In this document: positions 7,650 through 13,762 of the stretch, in pieces
Layout: every line of letters starts with the position of its first letter
Position numbering within the stretch: position 1 is the stretch's first letter
Assembly (NCBI GenBank): GCA_947176485.1
Contig: CAMWQS010000027.1
Span: forward strand, 1 to 15,674
Direction of reading: 5' to 3'
DNA length: 15,674 nucleotides
Source of the DNA: an uncultured Clostridia bacterium
GTDB taxonomy: Bacteria > Bacillota > Clostridia > Christensenellales > Borkfalkiaceae
The notes under the pieces: generated by a model
What the model saw: the letters and a program-made list of their open reading frames with translations, nothing else
Database searches by the model: none
Told to the model about the DNA's origin: nothing
Program-made: the position numbers and the translations under genes

Positions 7650-9113
7650 TTGAGCAAACAGACTATGGGCGAATTTTTAGCCCTTTTGAGAAAAGCGAAC
7701 GGCTTTACGCAACAGGACGTCGCGGACAAACTTAATATTTCAAACAGAACCTTATCCTCTTGGGAAACGGACAGAACCACACCCGACGTTTTACTTCTTC
7801 CCGCTATTGCTGATTTATACGGGGTTACGGTTGACGAACTTTTAAGGTGTGAAAGAATTACAGCGGAAAGCAAAAATAAAGAATTTTCCGATAGGGCTAA
7901 GAATTCCGCAAGAAAGCACCGTTTGGGTAAGTTTTCGGCAAAGAGCTTGTTGCTTTCATGCTTAGGGAGTTTCGGCGCGGTGCTGATTGCACTTTCGTTT
8001 ATATTCTGGATGTATGCGGGGTGCCCGACGTGGCTGTTTATTCTTCTTATGGTTTTATCGGCTTGTGATATAGCCGTATGCGGTGTTATTCTTTTTTACC
8101 TATATTACAATGCTAAGGTTGCCGAAGGATTGATTTTAAAGGAAGATTATACGGAAGATAGCAAGCCTTACGCACTTGCTTTGAAACGCAAGTCGGCAAC
8201 GTTCTTTTTACTTTGCGCCCTCCCCTTAGTCTTATTTGCAATTGCAATGATTATTGCAGCGATAATAATTAACCCGTATAATTACGAGATTTTAGGCGTT
8301 ACGATAAACGTAATTGGCGCATACGTTGCTACGATTTGCACTACCGGCGGGCTTGGTATTGCTTTTTTAATTGCATATTTCATCTATTCTAATATAAATT
8401 TCATAAGCCTTGCCAACGAAAAACAAGCTGAAACCCATAAGAACAACGTAAAGCTTTTGGGTAAGACGGTTGGGTTCGGTGCTATACCCGTTGTCGTATT
8501 TACGTTGCTTATGGGTGTTTTGAATAGCGTCTTCCCCACAACTTACAGCGCATACTTAGTATCGGACACGCCGGAAGATTTTAAAAGGCAGATGCAGACG
8601 CTTGAAATTAAGGAATACTCGGGATTTTATATCGATTGCGGCAAGCCGATTGGTGAATATTATTTAAACTTTCCCGAAGAATACGAACCCGGACTTTACG
8701 ATTTGGGAAACGGATTCTGCGGGTTATCGAATTACTATGCCGACTCGGAAACTTGGGCAATTCTTTTACTGAAAGAAGAAGGTAACATTCCCGAAAAGAA
8801 CGAATACGGAGAATATGACGATAGCTATTTTTACGACTCGTTTATCTTGTGCGAAACATATACCGACTTTGGAATTAAATACGTGAACGTGGCTTGTAAT
8901 TATACGGTATATAACGATAGCGTCTTGGGATTAACCATAGAAACCGAATTAAAAGCAAGGCACTACAGAGGCAAATACGAATTCGGGGCTGAAGACACAA
9001 TTGACGCAAGTTTGACTTCCTTCTATCTTTTTATCCTTGCAACGGGAGCAAGCGTTATAACTTGTACGGTGATATATTTCAACAAAAGAAAAAAGCAAAG
9101 TTACGAATTTTAA
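7650..9113 (+). CDS. Membrane-anchored XRE-family HTH protein with extracytoplasmic C-terminal domain
   Basis: The 487-residue protein starts with a Cro/C1-type helix-turn-helix domain (about 7-64: GEFLALLRKANGFTQQDVA, NISNRTLSSWETDRTTP, LYGVTVDELL). After a basic linker come five hydrophobic segments at about 101-124, 127-152, 182-208, 213-247 and 273-292. An acidic, tyrosine-rich region follows (about 300-450, predicted outside), then a final membrane helix (455-477) and a basic tail. The layout suggests a one-component sensor whose outer domain signals to a DNA-binding domain at the inner face. The outer domain resembles nothing I recognise. The TTG start at 7650 is chosen because GGAGG lies 6 nt upstream; the longer frame back to 7527 runs through the pheST terminator and lacks a ribosome site. 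ATG at 7665 is the alternative. The target is unknown, perhaps its own promoter. Confidence 0.8.
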   Translation: MSKQTMGEFLALLRKANGFTQQDVADKLNISNRTLSSWETDRTTPDVLLLPAIADLYGVTVDELLRCERITAESKNKEFSDRAKNSARKHRLGKFSAKSLLLSCLGSFGAVLIALSFIFWMYAGCPTWLFILLMVLSACDIAVCGVILFYLYYNAKVAEGLILKEDYTEDSKPYALALKRKSATFFLLCALPLVLFAIAMIIAAIIINPYNYEILGVTINVIGAYVATICTTGGLGIAFLIAYFIYSNINFISLANEKQAETHKNNVKLLGKTVGFGAIPVVVFTLLMGVLNSVFPTTYSAYLVSDTPEDFKRQMQTLEIKEYSGFYIDCGKPIGEYYLNFPEEYEPGLYDLGNGFCGLSNYYADSETWAILLLKEEGNIPEKNEYGEYDDSYFYDSFILCETYTDFGIKYVNVACNYTVYNDSVLGLTIETELKARHYRGKYEFGAEDTIDASLTSFYLFILATGASVITCTVIYFNKRKKQSYEF

Positions 9114-9118
9114 AAATA

Positions 9119-9146
9119 CCCCGCGGCGAACGCCGCGGGGCTTTTA
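9119..9146. terminator. Bidirectional intrinsic terminator between convergent genes
   Basis: A 10-bp GC stem, CCCCGCGGCG (9119-9128) and CGCCGCGGGG (9131-9140), with an AA loop. It is followed by CTTTT on the plus strand and TATTTTTAA on the minus strand. It lies 6 nt after the XRE gene stop and just beyond the stop of the convergent lipoprotein gene, so it should serve both. Confidence 0.9.
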
Positions 9147-9147
9147 A

Positions 9148-10260
9148 TTACGCGTTAAAATGAATAACTGCATTATACACGAAAGCATATTCGTTTATTT
9201 GCATTTCGTTCCATTCTGCCTCGGTTCCTTCATAGTAAACGTCTAACAATTTGCTATTTCCAAAGGCATTACGACCAATTGACGTTATCGTTTTGGGAAT
9301 ATTGATTTCAGTCAAATTATTACCACAAAATGCATTAGCACCTATCGAAGTAACCGTTCCGTCTGCCGGAATTTCTGTAGAAGAAAAACCGCATATTAAG
9401 GTTTTACTTTTTATATCTACAAGCGCGCCGCCAACTATATTAAAGTTAGAATTGTTTTCAACGTTGACAACTGTGTTTTTACTGAATACAAAAGGGTTGT
9501 TGCCTATTGAAACTACACTTTGCGGGATAACTACCTCTTCTAACTGCGGGCAATTTGAAAAAGCATAATCTCCTATCGACAAAAGTCCCTCCGGCAAATT
9601 AACTTGTTTTAATTCAGTACAGCTTATAAATCCGCGGGCGGCTAACGCCGTAACGGGCTTGCCGTTATAGCTTTCGGGTATATTTACAAAAGTTACGTTA
9701 TTTCTTAAAGCAGGTCTAAGATTGACACTATAACTTTCGCCATCATCGTTTAACGTATATTCAAGATACTGTTCGGAAGACGCTAATTCACCGCAAATAC
9801 TGCATTTTCCGTTTACGAAGTTATGCCCTAAGGCGTAAAGCACTACCGAGTTGGTCTGACCGCATGCTTCGCAAGTTTGTATTATCAACCCGTTATCAAT
9901 ACAGTTAGGTTGTAAGACAAAAACACCGTCATTCCAGCTATGTCCTTCACATTCGGTAAAATTATACTGCACGAAACCACACTTCGTACATTCACGTGAA
10001 TAACATCCGATTTGCGTGCAAGTACTGTTCAAAATCTCTTCCCAATCATCAAAGCTGTGATTGCACTTTTCAACGGTTACCGTGCCTCCCTCACCTTTTA
10101 GCCAGTTTAGAAAGTCGGTTTCCGTGCCGGAATGTCCGTTATCAAGCCATATTTCATATGCGCTTTTGCCCTCGGCACCGTTGCTTCCGCAAGCAGAAAA
10201 ACACGTTAAACAACTAAATGCACATATCAATGAAAGAATACAGATAATTACTTTTTTCAT
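9148..10260 (-). CDS. BspA-type leucine-rich-repeat lipoprotein
   Basis: A 370-residue surface protein. Residues 1-23 are a signal peptide ending in the lipobox-like FSAC, so C24 is probably lipidated. Next is a short module common in clostridial surface proteins (SAYEIWLDNGHSGTETDFL, about 33-52). Two to three cysteine-paired repeats follow (C-x-H...C...C-x-x-C: ECTKCG, TCEACG, KCSICG, about 66-158), which look like small zinc-ribbon-like units. The C-terminal half is BspA-type LRR_5 repeats (KQVNLPEGLLSIGDYAFSNC, TSIGANAFCGNNLTEINIP, TSIGRNAFGNSKL), ending in a YYEGTEAEWNEM cap. A role in adhesion or binding of extracellular ligands is usual for such proteins; none can be assigned here. GAGAGGGG precedes the ATG. 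The gene is single and lies downstream of an unusual structured leader. Confidence 0.85.
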   Translation of the reverse strand: MKKVIICILSLICAFSCLTCFSACGSNGAEGKSAYEIWLDNGHSGTETDFLNWLKGEGGTVTVEKCNHSFDDWEEILNSTCTQIGCYSRECTKCGFVQYNFTECEGHSWNDGVFVLQPNCIDNGLIIQTCEACGQTNSVVLYALGHNFVNGKCSICGELASSEQYLEYTLNDDGESYSVNLRPALRNNVTFVNIPESYNGKPVTALAARGFISCTELKQVNLPEGLLSIGDYAFSNCPQLEEVVIPQSVVSIGNNPFVFSKNTVVNVENNSNFNIVGGALVDIKSKTLICGFSSTEIPADGTVTSIGANAFCGNNLTEINIPKTITSIGRNAFGNSKLLDVYYEGTEAEWNEMQINEYAFVYNAVIHFNA

Positions 10261-10275
10261 ATACCCCTCTCGCGT

Positions 10276-10303
10276 AAAAAATAAGAGCGCCCTATTAGGG
10301 CGC
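10276..10303 (-). terminator. Intrinsic terminator or attenuator upstream of the lipoprotein gene
   Basis: On the minus strand GCGCCCT-AAT-AGGGCGC (10303-10287) followed by TCTTATTTTTT (10286-10276). It sits between the 86-nt hairpin and the lipoprotein start codon, 16 nt from the latter. It would end a small RNA, end readthrough from yunB, or act as an attenuator in the lipoprotein leader. Confidence 0.7.
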
Positions 10304-10324
10304 CCGCATAAAGTACCCTTTTAA

Positions 10325-10410
10325 TTGCGCAAAATTCCCACACACGTAGAAATATAGGTACAACTATGCCGTTGTATCTTAGTGTGTGCATTTTATGGAA
10401 TTTTGCGCAA
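10325..10410 (-). ncRNA. Candidate structured RNA: 86-nt compound hairpin
   Basis: Read on the minus strand, TTGCGCAAAATTCC (10410-10397) pairs perfectly with GGAATTTTGCGCAA (10338-10325). Inside it, CACACAC (10388-10382) pairs with GTGTGTG (10345-10339). Inside that, TACAAC (10376-10371) pairs with GTTGTA (10364-10359) around the loop GGCATA. An 8-nt one-sided bulge and an asymmetric internal loop separate the helices. A promoter sits immediately upstream and an intrinsic terminator downstream, so a transcript of about 135 nt is predicted. Alternatives are a MITE-like insertion (no clear target-site duplication seen) or the 5' leader of the lipoprotein mRNA. The minus-strand frame 10391-10257 is also open for 44 codons and ends in ATGA over the lipoprotein start, so a leader peptide is possible. 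No known RNA family is recognised. Confidence 0.45.
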
Positions 10411-10414
10411 AAAT

Positions 10415-10443
10415 ATTTTAACACATCTTTCTATCCTTTGCAA
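10415..10443 (-). promoter_or_regulatory. Promoter driving the structured leader / small RNA
   Basis: Minus strand: TTGCAA (10443-10438), a 17-nt spacer and TAAAAT (10420-10415) with a TGn extension (TGTTAAAAT). Transcription should start close to 10409, at the first bases of the long hairpin, which argues that the hairpin is transcribed as the very 5' end. Confidence 0.55.
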
Positions 10444-10452
10444 GTATTTAGT

Positions 10453-11124
10453 TTAATTTTTTGGGACGAGTAAGCCGTCGGAGCCGATTAGCGAGGCTTG
10501 GAGGTAAGTATCGGGAATTTTGCCTGCGATTACGCTTTCGCATATGAGCACCTCTATAGTCGACGCGAGGTTGGTTGATTTTGAGGGCAAGATAATTGAG
10601 ATATCGGATACGATTTCAAGGTATAAAGAGTGCTTGGTTTGGTTGATGCCAGCGTCCGTAAACTTGGAAACGAAGCGACACTCTACGTTGGAAATGGGGA
10701 TAATTTTGATATTTATTTTAGTACCGAAACCAGCCAAAGCTTCTATGCCGGTGAGTGCGCCAACGGGAACTTGAATACCCTCCGCACTCATTTTGGTTAA
10801 GTTTTCTTGCGAAAGATACGCCGTGTCCCTTGCTATTCTGTTTATTTTTAGGCTGTCGGTGGTTATCGAGGTTACGTTGCCCGCCTCGTCGCGCTCGATG
10901 GCAATCAAATCTTCGTAGCGCATGGTGTCGTTCAAGGTATAATAAATAGCGTCGTTTACGGCGACGGTGGTTATCGAGCGGATAGTTGCCTCGCTTATGG
11001 AAATCAGGACACGCGTAACGTTGCGCTGGAAGTACACGAGTACCCCCACCACCAAAAGGCACAGTATTAAAAGCAGTACCTTGAAACGCTTGAATTTTCT
11101 GTTGGAACGGAATTTGCGCGCCAT
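10453..11124 (-). CDS. yunB: Sporulation protein YunB
   Basis: YunB is a mother-cell (sigma-E regulon in Bacillus subtilis) protein needed for efficient sporulation, with poorly known biochemistry. This 223-residue protein has a basic N-terminus (MARKFRSNRKFKRFK), one membrane helix at about 15-32 and an extracytoplasmic domain. Family-typical strings include SEATIRSITTVAVNDAI, VPVGALTGIEALAGFG, DAGINQTKHSLYLEI, and a C-terminus with ESVIAGKIPDTYLQ. It follows spoVAE by 31 nt on the same strand. The start codon and the first codons lie within an 18-bp perfect inverted repeat, and no strong Shine-Dalgarno site is seen (only TAGAGT beside the ATG), so translation may be limited by mRNA structure. 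Confidence 0.88.
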   Translation of the reverse strand: MARKFRSNRKFKRFKVLLLILCLLVVGVLVYFQRNVTRVLISISEATIRSITTVAVNDAIYYTLNDTMRYEDLIAIERDEAGNVTSITTDSLKINRIARDTAYLSQENLTKMSAEGIQVPVGALTGIEALAGFGTKINIKIIPISNVECRFVSKFTDAGINQTKHSLYLEIVSDISIILPSKSTNLASTIEVLICESVIAGKIPDTYLQASLIGSDGLLVPKN

Positions 11125-11150
11125 ACTCTATTGTATGGCGCGCAAATTCC
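11109..11150. repeat. 18-bp perfect inverted repeat covering the yunB start codon
   Basis: Arms 11109-11126 and 11133-11150 are exact reverse complements with a 6-nt spacer (TCTATT). The arm nearer yunB contains the ATG and codons 2-5; the other arm fills the gap to spoVAE. There is no T run after it in either direction, so it is not an ordinary terminator. The core GGAATTT-GCGC also occurs in the arms of the 10325-10410 hairpin (GGAATTTTGCGCAA). Confidence 0.9.
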
Positions 11151-11155
11151 ATTTA

Positions 11156-11545
11156 TTAATTGGGTTTTGTGCGTGATTTGAAGATAATTGCCATTATGAA
11201 TGCGAATACAACGGCGGCGGTTACGCCAGCGCTGGCGGCGGCAAGTGAGCCGGTTATTGCACCGAAGAAGCCCTTTTCCGCCCCCTTTATTGCGCCGTTT
11301 GCAAGAAGGTAGCCGAACCCCGAAATGGGAACGGTTGCTCCCGCGCCCGCGAACTCGACGAGGGGCTGGTACACTCCGACCGCAGTCAGCACCACGCCCG
11401 CAAGCATAAAGTAAACGAGAATTTTGCCCGCGGTAAGGTCGGTGAAATTAATTATTATCTGCGCGATTAGGCAGATGCTGCCGCCCACTGCAAACGCCTT
11501 TAAAAACTGTAAAAATATTGTAAGCATTTCGTTTCCGATATTCAT
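11156..11545 (-). CDS. spoVAE: Stage V sporulation protein AE (SpoVAEb-type membrane subunit)
   Basis: SpoVA proteins move dipicolinic acid into the forespore during sporulation and release it in germination; SpoVAE is one of the inner-membrane channel subunits, related to SpoVAC. The 129-residue protein is almost wholly hydrophobic. It carries the family strings FAVGGSICLIAQ, YFMLAGVVLTAVGVYQPLVEFAGAGATVPISGFG and GFFGAITGSLAAASAGVTAAV. The length is right for the short SpoVAEb form. The ATG is one nucleotide beyond the spoVAD stop, with AGAGGTG upstream inside spoVAD, so it normally relies on spoVAC-spoVAD transcription. With spoVAD interrupted upstream, no promoter of its own is evident. 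Confidence 0.93.
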   Translation of the reverse strand: MNIGNEMLTIFLQFLKAFAVGGSICLIAQIIINFTDLTAGKILVYFMLAGVVLTAVGVYQPLVEFAGAGATVPISGFGYLLANGAIKGAEKGFFGAITGSLAAASAGVTAAVVFAFIMAIIFKSRTKPN

Positions 11546-11546
11546 A

Positions 11547-11942
11547 TTACACCTCTAACTGCACGGCGTGGCATATGGCGGGGATACTTTCTCCTTGACC
11601 CGAAGATACCGTTGACAAAAGGGCGCCCGTTGCCGCGAACAGAACCCGCTTGTAAAGTCCCGCCTTCATTTTGGTGAGGATATAGGAATTTAGCACGGCT
11701 GCCGAGCAACCCGCGCCGCTTCCGCCTTGGAATTCCTTTTCGATAACCTTATAGACTATTTCGCCGCAGTCGACATGCCTTGAAGATATGTCGTAGCCCT
11801 TTTCCCAGCACAGGTCTTTGACGATACGGCTGCCGAGCGCGCCTAAGTCGCCCGTTAAAATCATATCGTAATCGGTAGGGTCGGTACCGGTGTCCTTCAG
11901 ATGCTGCATTATGGTGTCTGCCGCGGCGGGGGCGGTTGTCAA
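11547..11942 (-). CDS. spoVAD: SpoVAD C-terminal fragment (interrupted gene)
   Basis: SpoVAD is a thiolase-fold protein that binds dipicolinic acid in the SpoVA complex and is normally about 338 residues. Only the last ~130 are present. They are intact and well conserved: APAAADTIMQHLKDTG, DYDMILTGDLGALGS, HVDCGEIVY, GGSGAGCSAAV, LFAATGALLST, GQGESIPAICHAV. Homology begins at the conserved MAPAAADT motif. Immediately upstream the frame meets a TAA (11945-11943) and then the recombinase terminator. The roughly 205 N-terminal residues, with the thiolase-type active-site loop, are missing from the window. A TTG at 11942 could serve formally as a start but has no ribosome site. So this is either a dead 3' fragment or the 3' exon of a gene restored by excision of the inserted element. 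Confidence 0.9.
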   Translation of the reverse strand: MTTAPAAADTIMQHLKDTGTDPTDYDMILTGDLGALGSRIVKDLCWEKGYDISSRHVDCGEIVYKVIEKEFQGGSGAGCSAAVLNSYILTKMKAGLYKRVLFAATGALLSTVSSGQGESIPAICHAVQLEV

Positions 11943-11951
11943 TTAAACACC
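11934..11951. other. Candidate recombination junction (att site) in spoVAD
   Basis: Conserved spoVAD coding sequence stops here and element sequence begins. The 18 bp GGTTGTCAATTAAACACC form an imperfect dyad centred on AATT, as is usual for crossover sites of serine recombinases. The exact core cannot be fixed without the other junction. Confidence 0.35.
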
Positions 11952-11965
11952 ATAGGTTTTCTAAG

Positions 11966-11992
11966 AAAAAAAGCGGGATTTAACCCGCTTTT
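11966..11992 (-). terminator. Intrinsic terminator of the recombinase gene
   Basis: AAAGCGGG (11970-11977) and CCCGCTTT (11984-11991) with a 6-nt loop. On the minus strand it is followed by TTTTTTTCTT and it begins inside the recombinase stop codon. It also separates spoVAD-3', spoVAE and yunB from any transcription coming from the right. Confidence 0.85.
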
Positions 11993-13688
11993 ATGCAATA
12001 TCGGATGAGTTTTCTGCGTTTGACACCGTTTGGTGTTGCTCGATATATTCGGATGCGGCAAGGAATGCGTCCTTACACTTTAAGTGGATTTCCACCCCGC
12101 CGCCCTCGTGGATATAGATATTTTCAACGAGTTCGACTAATATATCGCGTGTAAGCTCGGTTAGCCCGCCGTACTTTTTGAAGGTTGCAACGAAGGGGTT
12201 GCTGCCGTCCACCCCGTTTGCAAAGCTGCGCATTTCTTCCTTTATACGCGCAATTTCTTTTTCGGTGCGTTTGATTGTATTTTCATACCTTTCCTTTAAA
12301 GCGAAATACTGTTCGCGACTGATTAAGCCGTTCTTGAAATCGGGGTACAAATCGAGCAAAATCTTTTGCGACTTTTCAAGCTCGTTTTGGTTTGCGGAAA
12401 GCTCGGCGGTAAGCCGCTTTGACCTTGCCCCACCCTTTTGCACGCGGTTGATTTTTTCAAGAAGCTTATCGAAGTCGACGGCAAGCTGAATATACTTGTT
12501 TAGCGTTGTGAGGACGGCTTCTTCAAGGACCTCCGCACGGATAGCGTGCTTGGTGCAGAGGGTGCTGTGCATTTTACGGTAGGTTGAACAGATATAGTAC
12601 TCGTAGGTTTTATTGGGTTGTTTGACCGTGCGCTTTTGCATAGCGCGACCGCAGTCGGCACACTTTATAAAGCCCGCAAAGGTTGAAAGGACGCTTTCTT
12701 TGGGCGAGGTGCGGGTATCGCGTTTTAATAAGGACTGAACCTTGTCAAAATCCTGCTGTGAAATTATGGGCTTGTGGGTGCCCGTAACCTTTATGCGGTT
12801 GGACTTTTCGACTGCCTTGGCGGAGTGTATTTTGTAGCTTATAACCTCGCTTTTCTTTTGTACGAGGTTACCTATATAGACCTCGCTCGTTAGTATTCTT
12901 CTTACGGTGGAATCCGTCCACGCGCCGCCGTTTTTGCAGGTTGAACTGCGGCGGCAATTGAGCCCCTTGCCCGCTTTATATGCGGACGGGTTGGGAACGC
13001 CGCGCTCGTTTAAAAGCCGAGCTATACCTATTATACTGTAGCCCGATAAAAACTCGCGGAAAATTAAGCGGACGGTTGCGGCGGCATCTTCGTCAACGAC
13101 GAGCTTGTTGTGGTCGGCTTCGTCCTTTTTATAGCCGTATGCGGCGAAGGAACCGATGAACTTGCCTTGCTTGCGGCGGATATCGAGGGCACTGCGTACC
13201 TTCATTGAAATATCACGGCAGTACTCGTCGTTGATAATGTTTTTAAACGGCACTATCACGTTGTTCATCGTGGACGGGTGGGCAAAGCTGTCTATGCCGT
13301 CGTTGACGGCGATGAAACGGAGCTTGAAGGTTGGAAAGACGAGCTCTAAATACTTGCCTGCCTCGACGTAGTTTCTGCCGAAACGGGACAAGTCTTTGAC
13401 GATTACGCAATTTATTTTTTTGCTTGCCGCGTCCGCAATCATACGCTGAAAAGCGGGGCGTTCGAAGTCCGTCCCGCTGTAACCGTCGTCGATATAATAT
13501 TCCGTTAGGGTTATTTCAGTGTTTTCAGAAACGAAGCGTTCCAAAATTGCTTTTTGCGATGAAACGCTTTCGCTTTCCAATTTGTCGCCGTCCTCCCGTG
13601 ATAATCTGATATATAGCCCCGCCCTCCACGCCGCTAAGGGCGAAGCGGGTTGAGCTGCTTCCGAGAGATATTTGCTTGTTCTTGACAT
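11991..13688 (-). CDS. Large serine recombinase (SpoIVCA/TndX-like site-specific integrase)
   Basis: A 565-residue recombinase that joins or excises DNA through a serine nucleophile. The N-terminal resolvase domain (about 22-170) has AGLYIRLSRED with S30 as the likely nucleophile, the SVSSQ helix, DDGYSGTDFERPAFQRM and VKDLSRFGRNY with catalytic arginines. The recombinase domain follows (about 185-320; PNPSAY, ILTSEVYIGNLVQKK). Then comes a zinc ribbon (CADCGRAMQKR ... YYICSTYRKMHSTLC, about 344-378) and a long coiled-coil region (about 395-490) typical of large serine integrases. All parts look intact, so it is probably active. Position and direction relative to spoVAD resemble recombinases of sporulation-gene elements such as skin. 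The ATG has AAAAGG upstream. A palindromic CCTTTTAAAAGG (13696-13707) lies just before the gene. Confidence 0.93.
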   Translation of the reverse strand: MSRTSKYLSEAAQPASPLAAWRAGLYIRLSREDGDKLESESVSSQKAILERFVSENTEITLTEYYIDDGYSGTDFERPAFQRMIADAASKKINCVIVKDLSRFGRNYVEAGKYLELVFPTFKLRFIAVNDGIDSFAHPSTMNNVIVPFKNIINDEYCRDISMKVRSALDIRRKQGKFIGSFAAYGYKKDEADHNKLVVDEDAAATVRLIFREFLSGYSIIGIARLLNERGVPNPSAYKAGKGLNCRRSSTCKNGGAWTDSTVRRILTSEVYIGNLVQKKSEVISYKIHSAKAVEKSNRIKVTGTHKPIISQQDFDKVQSLLKRDTRTSPKESVLSTFAGFIKCADCGRAMQKRTVKQPNKTYEYYICSTYRKMHSTLCTKHAIRAEVLEEAVLTTLNKYIQLAVDFDKLLEKINRVQKGGARSKRLTAELSANQNELEKSQKILLDLYPDFKNGLISREQYFALKERYENTIKRTEKEIARIKEEMRSFANGVDGSNPFVATFKKYGGLTELTRDILVELVENIYIHEGGGVEIHLKCKDAFLAASEYIEQHQTVSNAENSSDIA

Positions 13689-13762
13689 ATGTACGCCTTT
13701 TAAAAGGGCGGCACTTTAACGCAATTTTATTTTAAAGGAAACTGTGGAAGGTTGCAATAGAA

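Noticed and set aside
10755..11409. Arginine/proline-rich plus-strand open frames opposite yunB and spoVAE
   Set aside because: They are reverse-strand shadows of conserved sporulation genes, with biased composition and no ribosome sites.
11547..11942. SpoVAD fragment as an independent short protein started by TTG at 11942
   Set aside because: No ribosome site, a stop codon directly upstream, and homology that begins mid-domain; it is the tail of a longer gene.
13689..13762. CCTTTTAAAAGG palindrome before the recombinase as an attachment site
   Set aside because: It lies between two cotranscribed genes inside the element, not at a boundary with host sequence; it may be an operator but nothing supports crossover there.
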